Positions 1-8,160 of a stretch of DNA of 8,698 bases are shown here, piece by piece. The notes under the pieces were generated by a model, which did not search any database, was not told the DNA's origin, and worked only from the letters and a program-made list of their open reading frames with translations. Each line of letters begins with the position of its first letter. Position 1 is the stretch's first letter. Position numbers and translations under genes: made by a program. This DNA comes from Acidobacteriota bacterium (lineage in GTDB: Bacteria > Acidobacteriota > Terriglobia > Terriglobales > Acidobacteriaceae). The stretch covers positions 1-8,698 of the forward strand of contig JAKBAG010000121.1 in the NCBI GenBank assembly GCA_021809235.1. The letters run 5' to 3'.

Positions 1-1
1 C

Positions 2-1036
2 GGAATTCGCGGGCTGGCGGAAGCGTATCTGGCGCGGACGGTGATTGAAGACGGGCTGAAGATGTGGTGGGCATGGAAGAAACTGCCGTGGCTGCGGCTT
101 TCTCCGCGACTGGCGCGGCGCGAGGCTTTGAAGACGGTGCTCCACTTTGGCGGACTGGTGCAGTTCCAGAGCCTGCTGACGACGGTGATCAACTCGATTG
201 AGCGCATGCTGGCACTGGTGCTGGTGAATGTGAGTGCGGCGGGCCTTATGGACTTTGCCAAGAAGTGGCCACAGTCGTTTTCTACGATTCCAATGGCGTT
301 TTTTGCGGCATTTCTGCCTGCGGCCTCGCATCTGGAGGCCTCATCGGATACGGAGAGCAAGCAGAAGAAGCTGGGGGATTTCTATTTGCGCGGGGCGCGC
401 TACGCGAACCTGTGCACGGCCTACTTCTGCTCGATGATGGCGCTGTGGAACTATCCGATTCTGCATGTTTGGCTGGGAGCGAAGATGCCGATGCCGGGAA
501 TCCTGACGACGCTGTTTCTGGCCTTCAGCATCTCCATGCAGTTCCATATGTTGACCGGACCGGGGACTTCGATTCTGCGCGGGATGGGGATGGTTTGGGA
601 GGAATTTTACTACTCAGTTCCCAACCTGATATTTCTGGCGATGACCGTACCGATTTCCTATCTATACTTCAAAGCATGGACGACGCTCGGAATCGGACTG
701 GCAGTGGCTGCAGCCACAATTTTTTCCGCGTGCGTTCTGATGGTGCGCGTGGCGTTTGTGCTGCGGCTGAAGGCTGGGGATTACGTGCGGCAGGTATTGC
801 TGCCTGGATGCGTGCCCTATGGCTCATCGCTGCTGCTGGCCTGGCCGGTATGGTGGTTGACGGCGCGGCTGAATCGCTGGGAGGGCGCAGCGGTGGTGCT
901 GGCCGCGGGAACGCTGCACAGCATGCTGATGCTGGGCATGCTCTATGCCAGCGTGCTGAACGACAGGGAAAAGCAGCAGGTGCGCAGTATTCCTCGTGTG
1001 GCCGGTCGATGGCTGCAGAGCGCGACGGCTCAGTGA
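2..1036 (+). CDS. Polysaccharide flippase, Wzx/MATE-like (C-terminal part, 5' end outside window)
   Basis: This is the 3' part of an integral inner-membrane protein. The reading frame is open from the first bases of the window, so the gene begins upstream; the in-frame GTG at 41 is internal. About 344 residues are visible, with roughly eight or nine hydrophobic segments separated by short basic loops. Examples are the stretches around IPMAFFAAFLPAA, LTTLFLAFSISMQF and VPNLIFLAMTVPISYLYF. An amphipathic segment with an E-R-M-L motif and the following F-A-K-K-W-P stretch resemble the middle of polysaccharide transporters in the MOP superfamily. Such proteins flip undecaprenyl-linked repeat units to the periplasmic face. 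The next two genes, an outer-membrane export protein and a chain-length protein, support that role. The stop overlaps the next gene by 4 bp (GTGA). The family is fairly sure; the exact substrate and the specific subfamily are not. Confidence 0.8.
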   Translation, partial: GIRGLAEAYLARTVIEDGLKMWWAWKKLPWLRLSPRLARREALKTVLHFGGLVQFQSLLTTVINSIERMLALVLVNVSAAGLMDFAKKWPQSFSTIPMAFFAAFLPAASHLEASSDTESKQKKLGDFYLRGARYANLCTAYFCSMMALWNYPILHVWLGAKMPMPGILTTLFLAFSISMQFHMLTGPGTSILRGMGMVWEEFYYSVPNLIFLAMTVPISYLYFKAWTTLGIGLAVAAATIFSACVLMVRVAFVLRLKAGDYVRQVLLPGCVPYGSSLLLAWPVWWLTARLNRWEGAAVVLAAGTLHSMLMLGMLYASVLNDREKQQVRSIPRVAGRWLQSATAQ

Positions 1037-2100
1037 CCGACTGGCGGGAATCCATTCCAGACAGAGAGTTGGGAAGGTACAGGACGGCGGCGGCGCTGGC
1101 GTTGATGGTGTGTCTGCTTGCCTCGGCTGCTCGTGCACAGGGCGCAGCGAATGCTGCCAAGGCCAAGCCTCTGCTGGATGGAGCCGGTAGTCTGAGCGTG
1201 AGCACCGAGCCGAGCGTGGACGCGCTGCTGAGCGCATTTGAGGCTGCTCCGGAAGAGGAGTATCGACTGGGCGCCGGCGATGAGGTGGAGATTGATGTAG
1301 CCGGTCGACCGGAGCTCTCGCGGAAGGAGACAGTGGGGCCGGATGGCAGAGTTACGATGCCGCTGCCGGGTGAGATCAAGGTGGCCGGACTGACGCGTCG
1401 TGAGGCGGAGGCTACGATTGAGGCCTCGTTGCGGCAATACTATGTGGAGCCTTCCGTATCGATTGTGGTGACGCGATATACCTCCAATCGCGTACTGCTG
1501 CTGGGCGCGGTGCAGCATCCCGGACAGGTGACGCTGGATGACACACCGACGCTGCTGGAGGTGCTGGCCGGCGGCGGAGCACTGACCACGGGGAGCAACA
1601 GTGCGGTGAATCATACGCAGGATCTGCCGGAGCGCTGCGAGATCTTTCGCGGGGATGACCGTATGGTGTGGGTGAACGTGAAGCGGCTGGTGGAGACGGG
1701 TAACAGCCTGGCGAATTTGCGGCTGCAGCGCGGGGATGTGGTATTTGTTCCGAGCCCGGACCAGCGGTATGTGACGGTGCTGGGTCAGGTGCTGCATCCG
1801 GGAGCCATTCCGGTAACGGATGCATCGACGCTGGCCGAGGTGATTGCTCAGGCTGGTGGACTGACTCCGGCTGCGGGCTGGAATCCGAAGATCCATGTCT
1901 TTGATCCGATTACCCGGAGTCAGGTTTCCATCGGATTCAACAACCTGAAGCAGGCAAGCCACAAGCAGATGCCGCCACTGACGAACGGCAGTATTGTATT
2001 TGTGCCGGAAAGCGGGCTGGCAAAGATTGGGTATGTTCTCCAGCAGTTTGGCAGTATCACGGATCTGGGAACCCTGGTATTTCTGACCTATCATCCATGA
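1033..2100 (+). CDS. Periplasmic polysaccharide export protein, SLBB domains (Wza family)
   Basis: This 355-residue protein probably forms or feeds the outer-membrane channel for an exopolysaccharide. A signal peptide is visible: a basic stretch (RELGRYR), a hydrophobic core (AAALALMVCLLA) and an A-R-A cleavage site near residue 35. The Poly_export domain lies at about 77-147, starting YRLGAGDEVEIDVAG and containing GPDGRVTMPLPGEI. Two SLBB domains follow, at about 152-238 (LLLGAVQHPGQV) and 246-325 (VTVLGQVLHPGAI). A C-terminal helix, about 327-350, could be membrane-inserted as in Wza. No lipobox cysteine follows the signal core, unlike classical Wza. I chose the GTG at 1033 because it makes a 4-bp GTGA overlap with the upstream stop, matching the next junction. 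The ATG at 1009 would add 8 residues and is the main alternative; neither has a strong ribosome binding site. The open frame extends back to 265 only as an overlap artefact of the flippase gene. Confidence 0.88.
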   Translation: MTDWRESIPDRELGRYRTAAALALMVCLLASAARAQGAANAAKAKPLLDGAGSLSVSTEPSVDALLSAFEAAPEEEYRLGAGDEVEIDVAGRPELSRKETVGPDGRVTMPLPGEIKVAGLTRREAEATIEASLRQYYVEPSVSIVVTRYTSNRVLLLGAVQHPGQVTLDDTPTLLEVLAGGGALTTGSNSAVNHTQDLPERCEIFRGDDRMVWVNVKRLVETGNSLANLRLQRGDVVFVPSPDQRYVTVLGQVLHPGAIPVTDASTLAEVIAQAGGLTPAAGWNPKIHVFDPITRSQVSIGFNNLKQASHKQMPPLTNGSIVFVPESGLAKIGYVLQQFGSITDLGTLVFLTYHP

Positions 2101-4190
2101 CGGAAGCGCGCGCGACGACGACAGAACAAGGCTCCCGATGGAGCACGGGCGGTGTACTCTCCGGAAAGGAACTGAATGCGCAACCGCTGGGTGAGCAGCC
2201 GCTGGTCCGGCTGAATCTGCGCCGCGCCTTGCGGATGCGCAGCCGCTGGATATGGGGATTTCTGGCGGTGGGGCTGCTGATTACCGCGGTACTGGTGTTG
2301 CGACACAAGCCGAATTATTCGGCAACGGCAATGGTCTATGTGCCGCCGTCGCCACAGCCGATTCTGCCCAATGGCATCCCGCGCTGGCCGTATGATTCGC
2401 CAACGTACGAGATGCATATTCAGGAACAGATCAACTCCTTTTCCCGCTCGGATGTGCTGGCGGGAGCCTTGAAGCGCCTGCAGGGAACGGGATGGCTGCA
2501 AAGCAAGGAGAACGAGCAGGCTGCAGAGACCCGGTTGCAGCATGCATTCACGGCGACGCGCGATGGGAATAGTTATCAGATTGCGGTGAAGGCGCAGTCC
2601 TCTTCTGCCGAGATGGCGGCGCGGCTGGCTAATGCCGTTGCAGAGAGCTATCTGGAAAATCAGCGCATCCAGGAGGATTTTGGAGCAACGACGCGGATCC
2701 ACCTGCTGCAGGAAGAGCAGAAGCGTGTGCAGACACTGATGGCCAGTGACAGGCAGGAGCTGGAAGGGGTGAATCGCCAGCTTGGCGTGGGTGCGATTAC
2801 GGCCACGATGCCCGATCCCTATGACCAGGAAGTGGCAACGCTGCGCGCAGAACTCGCCAAGGCGCGCAGCGAGCATGATCTGGCGACGGCTCAACTGCTG
2901 TCTGCGCAGAGTGGCGCTTATATCGGGGACACGGAAAATCAGGCGCAGAGCGATCCGGGCCTGATCAGCCTGAAGACCGGACTCTATGAACGGCGCAGCG
3001 CACTGATTGCGCAAATGGCCGGACTGACGCTGCAGCACCCGCTCTACAAACAGGATACGGTGGAGCTGCAGCAGCTGGACAAGGCGATTGACGAGGTGAC
3101 GCACAAGCTGGAAGCAGCGGCACAGGAGCGCATCCAGAAAAAGCTGCAGGGGCAGGTGAAGACGACAGAGGATGAAGTGGAGAAGCTCAGCTCGGAGCTG
3201 TCGAGGGCCACCACGGCCGCCGGCGATTCGACCCAGTACATGCAACAGGCGGGGGGTCTGAATGCGGAGATTGAGCGGCTGCAGAAGCGGTATGGGCTGC
3301 TGGATGAACAGATTCACGATCAGATCCTGGAGCATGAGGCGCCGAATGGTATTCACATTGCATCGGAGGCGATTGTGCCGCAGAAGCCGGATGCGTCCAA
3401 AGTGCTACTGCTTTCACCTGTGGTCGTGATTTTCTTCGGTTTCCTGGGGCTGGCTGCTGCGGTGGTGCGCAATCGCATGGATCCGCTGATCTATGTGGCG
3501 CAGGATGTGGAGCAGGAGATTGGCGCCCGTCCGCTGGTGGTGATCCCGGATGCCGACGAGGTTTCCAGCCGGTTTGTGGAGCAGGCAGCGCTGCGCGCTG
3601 TAGCGGCGCTGCAGAGCGTGCGCCGCGGGGAAAAGGCGCGTCGCGGACTGATGACGGCGCTGGCCCAGGAGACGTTGCTGGAGGAAGTGGCTGCGGTGAT
3701 CCGTCGCGGGCAGCGCAGCGTGGATCCGGGGTGGGAGTGGATGCGGACAACCGATGGCGAAACGGAGCTGGCCAGTGTGCTGCCGATCAGCTTTGAGCAG
3801 GCAGCGGCGCGATTTACGGCGGAGGCGGGCGGAGAACGCTGCCTGATGATTGAGTGTGAGCCATTCCTGCGATCGGGGGAAACCGAGTACCTGACGCGAT
3901 TCAGCGACGTGGTGCTGGTGGTGATTGAATCCGGCGTGACCAGGCGAAGCGACTTGCGCACCGTGAGCGAGGCGCTGCAGCGCATGCCGGTCAGGCGCGT
4001 GGGTTTTGTGCTGGCAGGTATGAAGCTGGCGCAGGCCGACGCAAGCGAGGAAAAACGGATTCGCGAACTGGACGATGCGGCGCGAAGACAGACCCGGCAG
4101 GAGGAGCGGCAGTCGCGACTGATTGGCAGCCGTGGAACGCCCCGGCAGTCGAAGCCTGCAATGGACCTGGACACCGACAAAAACCTGTAA
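2097..4190 (+). CDS. Wzz/GumC-type chain-length determinant with degenerate BY-kinase-like domain
   Basis: This 697-residue inner-membrane protein is a polysaccharide co-polymerase that probably sets polymer length and bridges synthesis to the outer-membrane exporter. Its order is: a cytosolic N-terminus (1-50), a first membrane segment (about 51-68), a Wzz-like periplasmic start (Y-S-A-T-A-M-V-Y-V), long helical coiled-coil stretches (about 170-270 and 320-415), a second membrane segment (about 436-457) after a proline-bearing P-Q-K-P motif, and about 240 cytosolic residues. The cytosolic part aligns by eye with BY-kinases: DVEQEIGARPLVVIP (470-484) matches their linker, and 582-640 (LMIECEP, then VVLVVIESGVTRRSDL, then VGFVLAGM) matches Walker B and the strands that follow. 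The P-loop is absent: at 518-530 the residues read LMTALAQETLLEE, with no G-x-G-K-S/T. There is no tyrosine-rich tail; it ends in a charged segment. It starts at an ATG in a 4-bp ATGA overlap with the export gene, so it is probably translationally coupled. The Wzz part is sure; the pseudokinase reading is an inference. Confidence 0.87.
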   Translation: MTEARATTTEQGSRWSTGGVLSGKELNAQPLGEQPLVRLNLRRALRMRSRWIWGFLAVGLLITAVLVLRHKPNYSATAMVYVPPSPQPILPNGIPRWPYDSPTYEMHIQEQINSFSRSDVLAGALKRLQGTGWLQSKENEQAAETRLQHAFTATRDGNSYQIAVKAQSSSAEMAARLANAVAESYLENQRIQEDFGATTRIHLLQEEQKRVQTLMASDRQELEGVNRQLGVGAITATMPDPYDQEVATLRAELAKARSEHDLATAQLLSAQSGAYIGDTENQAQSDPGLISLKTGLYERRSALIAQMAGLTLQHPLYKQDTVELQQLDKAIDEVTHKLEAAAQERIQKKLQGQVKTTEDEVEKLSSELSRATTAAGDSTQYMQQAGGLNAEIERLQKRYGLLDEQIHDQILEHEAPNGIHIASEAIVPQKPDASKVLLLSPVVVIFFGFLGLAAAVVRNRMDPLIYVAQDVEQEIGARPLVVIPDADEVSSRFVEQAALRAVAALQSVRRGEKARRGLMTALAQETLLEEVAAVIRRGQRSVDPGWEWMRTTDGETELASVLPISFEQAAARFTAEAGGERCLMIECEPFLRSGETEYLTRFSDVVLVVIESGVTRRSDLRTVSEALQRMPVRRVGFVLAGMKLAQADASEEKRIRELDDAARRQTRQEERQSRLIGSRGTPRQSKPAMDLDTDKNL

Positions 4191-4223
4191 ACGAAAGCTC
4201 GATGGCGTTGTACGGATGCGCTA

Positions 4224-5495
4224 TCAGTGGTCGACGCGGCGCATAAGGCGGTTGTATAGATTCAGCCATGGCCGACGATCCGGCCAGACGGGACGAAGTA
4301 GCTCGGCTGCGAGCTCCGGTTCATCCTCCGGGCGATCGACGACTGCGGTGGCAAGGGCTGGATCGTCGGCGGAGATTTGATGCGCCTGCGGGAAAAAGGC
4401 GAAGCGCGGATACACAGGCAGGGAATGCTTAGCGGTGGACAACGGCTTGGAGAGAACGAGACTGAGAGCAGCATCAGCGAGTGTGGCGAATGGTTGTTCC
4501 GATGGGCTGATGGTGGCTGGATCGAGCGGGATGGTGCAAAGCTGTGTGGCGCGCGGATTGATCTCCAGCAGCCAGGGGTCGCCGGTCTGTTCGTGCAGAA
4601 TGAAGTCCAGCCCAAAGAAGCCGGAAAGCTCCAGATGCGCTGCCAGCTTCTGCGCCGCGGAGAGAATGGCGGGGTGGAAGATGCGGTCGACCACGACGGC
4701 TGCCCCGGTGGGTGTGAGCGTGCGGACTGCCCGCACCTGCAGGTGAGTCAGAATGCGCCCCTGATTGGCGACAAACAGGCCGTTGGCAGGGGTTCCGGGG
4801 AGAAAAATCTGCTGCGTGATCTCGTCTGCCGGCAGGGCTGTGGAGCGAAAGAGCGGGGTGATATCGCCGTTGATACAAAGCCTTTTCAGGCGGCGGAGTG
4901 GAAGCCGATGGCGCAGGAGCATGCGATAACCGGTGCTCAACTGCTCGGCATTGTGGGCGATGACCACGCCATAACCGCCGCTGGTTCCGTCGTATTTGAG
5001 CACTGTCGGATAGTGGCCCTGCTCAAGGAGAGACTGAATGTCTGCTGACGAGCGAATGACTCTCGGAGCAGGGCAGGGAATTGCGAGCGATTGCGCCAGT
5101 TCAAGAAAGGCGCGACGGCTGCGAAGCACAGGAAAGTGTTGACTGCGGCCCAGGGAACGCTCGACCAGAGGCAGCATCTCCGGACGACGCTGCGCCAGAT
5201 CATGCAGCAGCCAGACCGCAGTGTCATCGGTGGGCAGGATGAGATCGGGCGAGGCAGCGGCAATGGCGCGGTCCAGGGACTGCACAACCGAAAGCGCGCG
5301 AAGCTCATGGATGTCGGCAAGTCCGCGCACCGCATGCATCATGTGATGCGGTGGGACAATCGCAGAGACGGAAGCGCCCAGATTGCGCAGACGGACAGCG
5401 AGTCGGGCGGACAATGGCCACCAGACGGTGGACACAATCAGAACGGAGGGGGGGAGGGAATTCAGCGCATGCGGAGCAGAAGGAGCAGAAGACAA
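4224..5495 (-). CDS. ATP-grasp domain protein of unknown substrate
   Basis: This 423-residue cytosolic protein belongs to the ATP-grasp superfamily, whose members use ATP to activate a carboxylate as an acyl-phosphate and join it to a nucleophile. A Rossmann-like N-terminal domain starts with VLIVSTVWWPLSARLA (18-33) and contains LPTDDTAVWLL (87-97). The ATP-binding part shows TVLKYDGTSGGYGVV (164-178), with Lys167 and a glycine-rich loop. The metal- and ATP-binding core is FFGLDFIL (293-300) and WLLEINPRATQ (308-318), with Asp297, Glu311 and Asn313 in the expected places. These residues suggest it is active. About 100 residues follow the core without a clear family match. The start is a TTG preceded 8 nt upstream by GAGAGGA; no ATG or GTG is available before the upstream in-frame stop. 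It lies 167 bp downstream of pgk on the same strand, beyond a hairpin, and ends 33 bp from the convergent polysaccharide operon. I cannot name the substrate; peptide ligase, carboxylate-amine ligase and a cell-surface role are all open. Confidence 0.82.
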   Translation of the reverse strand: MSSAPSAPHALNSLPPSVLIVSTVWWPLSARLAVRLRNLGASVSAIVPPHHMMHAVRGLADIHELRALSVVQSLDRAIAAASPDLILPTDDTAVWLLHDLAQRRPEMLPLVERSLGRSQHFPVLRSRRAFLELAQSLAIPCPAPRVIRSSADIQSLLEQGHYPTVLKYDGTSGGYGVVIAHNAEQLSTGYRMLLRHRLPLRRLKRLCINGDITPLFRSTALPADEITQQIFLPGTPANGLFVANQGRILTHLQVRAVRTLTPTGAAVVVDRIFHPAILSAAQKLAAHLELSGFFGLDFILHEQTGDPWLLEINPRATQLCTIPLDPATISPSEQPFATLADAALSLVLSKPLSTAKHSLPVYPRFAFFPQAHQISADDPALATAVVDRPEDEPELAAELLRPVWPDRRPWLNLYNRLMRRVDH

Positions 5496-5503
5496 AACGC
5501 AAT

Positions 5504-5510
5504 TCCTCTC
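5504..5510 (-). promoter_or_regulatory. Ribosome binding site deciding the TTG start of the ATP-grasp gene
   Basis: On the minus strand the bases read GAGAGGA, 8 nt before the TTG at 5495. The spacing is good, and no ATG or GTG lies in frame between the upstream stop (5556-5558) and this TTG, which supports the rare start codon. Confidence 0.6.
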
Positions 5511-5566
5511 AGGCAGCCGATATCGGTTTTCAGCCCGTACGGTGCACTTTGGGGATCAATGACGGA

Positions 5567-5572
5567 ATTGTA
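5567..5572 (-). promoter_or_regulatory. Possible -10 element upstream of the ATP-grasp gene
   Basis: The minus strand reads TACAAT here (five of six matches to TATAAT), which would give a leader of about 65 nt before the TTG start. No good -35 hexamer lies 16-18 nt upstream, so this is weak. It would give the ATP-grasp gene its own transcript downstream of the pgk hairpin. Confidence 0.25.
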
Positions 5573-5617
5573 ATTGACTGAGAGCGAGGAAAACTGCAGG
5601 AAGATGGGGAAGGAATA

Positions 5618-5650
5618 TGCAGACGCAACAGGGAGATGGTTGCGTCTGCA
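5618..5650 (-). terminator. Hairpin after pgk, likely terminator
   Basis: A perfect 12-bp inverted repeat (TGCAGACGCAAC and its complement GTTGCGTCTGCA) encloses a 9-nt loop. It starts 13 nt downstream of the pgk stop. On the minus strand the bases after the stem are only moderately T-rich (TATTCCTTCC), so it is not a classical intrinsic terminator. It may terminate partly or protect the 3' end of the pgk message. Confidence 0.6.
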
Positions 5651-5662
5651 AGGTTGAGGGAA

Positions 5663-6877
5663 TCAGCGATTGGTCAGGGCTTCGACGCCGGGCAGTTTCT
5701 TGCCCTCGAGGAACTCGAGGCTGGCGCCGCCGCCGGTGGAAATATGGGTCATTTTGTCGGCAACGCCGGCCTGGTTGACGGCACTGACGCTGTCTCCTCC
5801 GCCGATGATGGAGGTGGCGGAAGAATTGGAGGCGACGGCGCGGGCAATGGCGTTTGTGCCCACAGCGAAGGCGGGAAACTCGAAGACGCCAGCCGGACCG
5901 TTCCAGAGAATGGTGCGCGCCGAGGTGACGATGGCCGCGATCTTCTCCACGGTTTTGGGGCCGATGTCGAGACCCTGCCAGTCTGCAGGGAAGTTGACGG
6001 TGGAGTCCCAGGGTTGGGTTCTGGCATCCGGACTGAAGCTGTCTGCGAGGATGTTATCGACGGGCAGCACAAGTTGAACGCCCTTTGCTTTGGCCTTGGC
6101 CAGTGCTTCGCGCGCGACTTCGATTTTGTCTTCTTCCACCAGGGACTGTCCGGTGGTGATGCCGAGCGCGCGCTGGAAGGTGTATGCCATGCCGCCAACG
6201 ATGACGAGGGTATCCACTTTGTCGAGCAGGTTATTGATGACGTCGATTTTGCCGGAGATTTTGGAGCCGCCGATGATGGCGACGAAGGGCTTTTCCGGAT
6301 TTTCCAGAGCGCGTCCCAGGTAGGTCAGCTCCTTCTCCATCAGGAGGCCCGCGGCGGCTGGCTGCAGGAAATGCGTGATGCCTTCGGTGGAAGCATGAGC
6401 CCGGTGGGCGGAGCCAAAAGCGTCATTGACGTAGATCTGGGCAAGGGACGCAAGCTGCTGACTGAAGCCTGGATCGTTGGCTTCCTCTTCGGCGTGGAAA
6501 CGGAGATTTTCCAGCAGCAGAACCTGACCGGGCTGGAGTGCCACAGCAGCCGAAGATGCGGGATCTCCTGCGCAGTCGGTGGCAAAAAATACGGGGATCT
6601 CACGGCCCATCTCCTCGGCGAGCAACTGGCGCAGGCGGGCTTCGACGGGGCGCAGCGAGTATTTGGGATTGGGCTTGCCCTTGGGGCGGCCGAGATGAGA
6701 AGCGAGCACGAGCGAGGCGTTGCGCTCCAGCGCGTAGCGAAGCGTGGGCAGCGTGGCGCGGATGCGTGTGTCGTCGGTGATGGTGGCGCCGTCCTCAGTG
6801 AGCGGAACGTTGAAATCGACGCGGACGAAGAGGCGTTTGCCGGCGAGGTCGAGATCGCGGATGGAAAGCTTGGCCAT
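5663..6877 (-). CDS. pgk: Phosphoglycerate kinase
   Basis: This cytosolic glycolytic enzyme transfers phosphate from 1,3-bisphosphoglycerate to ADP, giving 3-phosphoglycerate and ATP. The protein is 404 residues from the chosen start, normal for the family. Recognisable motifs in order are VRVDFNVPL (18-26), SHLGRPKG (60-67), LLLENLRFHAEE (120-131), VNDAFGSAHRAHAST (150-164), IIGGSKISGKI (201-211), LPVDNI (271-276), LWNGPAGVFE (324-333), GGGDSVSAV (359-367) and STGGGASLEFLEGKKLPGV (380-398). The substrate-binding Asp/Asn, arginines and nucleotide-binding lysine are all present, so it should be active. GGGDS replaces the commoner GGGDT, a conservative change. I chose the ATG at 6877, giving MAKLS, because a GGAG lies 9 nt upstream; the ATG at 6883 has that GGAG only 3 nt away. 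It lies 147 bp downstream of gap on the same strand, with a strong hairpin between them. Confidence 0.97.
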   Translation of the reverse strand: MAKLSIRDLDLAGKRLFVRVDFNVPLTEDGATITDDTRIRATLPTLRYALERNASLVLASHLGRPKGKPNPKYSLRPVEARLRQLLAEEMGREIPVFFATDCAGDPASSAAVALQPGQVLLLENLRFHAEEEANDPGFSQQLASLAQIYVNDAFGSAHRAHASTEGITHFLQPAAAGLLMEKELTYLGRALENPEKPFVAIIGGSKISGKIDVINNLLDKVDTLVIVGGMAYTFQRALGITTGQSLVEEDKIEVAREALAKAKAKGVQLVLPVDNILADSFSPDARTQPWDSTVNFPADWQGLDIGPKTVEKIAAIVTSARTILWNGPAGVFEFPAFAVGTNAIARAVASNSSATSIIGGGDSVSAVNQAGVADKMTHISTGGGASLEFLEGKKLPGVEALTNR

Positions 6878-6886
6878 GAACATTGT

Positions 6887-6890
6887 CTCC
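6887..6890 (-). promoter_or_regulatory. Ribosome binding site choosing the second ATG of pgk
   Basis: The minus strand carries GGAG 9 nt before the ATG at 6877 and only 3 nt before the in-frame ATG at 6883. The spacing favours the downstream start, which also gives the usual short PGK N-terminus. Confidence 0.5.
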
Positions 6891-6973
6891 GGAGAGCCTG
6901 AAGGCAGGGTGATAGTGCAGTGCTCGATGCGAATGAGATGGGGACGAGCGGCCGAGGTGGCCGGAAGCCAGAA

Positions 6974-7014
6974 CAGCGAGGAAGGACTGCATGGGTGCAG
7001 TCCACTCCTCGCTG
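6974..7014 (-). terminator. Long two-part hairpin between gap and pgk
   Basis: An outer 9-bp stem (CAGCGAGGA with TCCTCGCTG) and an inner 8-bp stem (GGACTGCA with TGCAGTCC) are separated by a 1x2 internal loop and closed by a 4-nt loop. The structure begins 10 nt after the gap stop. On the minus strand the downstream bases read TTCTGGCTTCC, which is not a strong T-run. It may be a partial terminator, or a 3' stabilising or processing hairpin that lets gap be expressed above pgk. Confidence 0.6.
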
Positions 7015-7024
7015 CGGGCGGCGA

Positions 7025-8029
<1,005 letters not shown>

Positions 8030-8098
8030 GAATCATCTCCTTAGAAGTGTGTGGAATGCATTGAGAAAAGTCTGCTGCAACATACAGGGACAAAGCGG

Positions 8099-8110
8099 AA
8101 ACAGCTGTTT
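8099..8110. repeat. 12-bp perfect palindrome in the gap leader
   Basis: The bases read AAACAGCTGTTT, a perfect palindrome 70 bp upstream of the gap start and downstream of its predicted promoter. The size suits a dimeric regulator's operator or a small RNA hairpin. No second copy was noticed in the window. Confidence 0.4.
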
Positions 8111-8160
8111 GCCGGAGCACCGGACCCCAAGAGTCGGGTGAAAAATTCGAGGGCACCACC

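Noticed and set aside
265..1032. Upstream extension of the export protein's frame back to position 265
   Set aside because: This part lies inside the flippase gene in another frame and would put the signal peptide in the middle of the protein. A start near 1033 (or 1009) places the signal peptide at the N-terminus.
2091..3356. Minus-strand open frame of 421 codons opposite the Wzz gene
   Set aside because: The translation is rich in Arg, Leu, Gln and His with no family resemblance, while the plus-strand frame is a clear Wzz protein.
5517..5526. 10-bp palindrome CCGATATCGG in the leader of the ATP-grasp gene
   Set aside because: A 10-bp palindrome is short enough to arise by chance and it has no second copy or clear placement relative to a firm promoter.
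5636..6901. Long plus-strand open frame (421 codons) opposite pgk
   Set aside because: It is almost exactly antisense to a clearly conserved pgk. The translation is Gly/Asp-rich with no recognisable motif, as expected for the complement of a GC-rich gene with strong codon bias.
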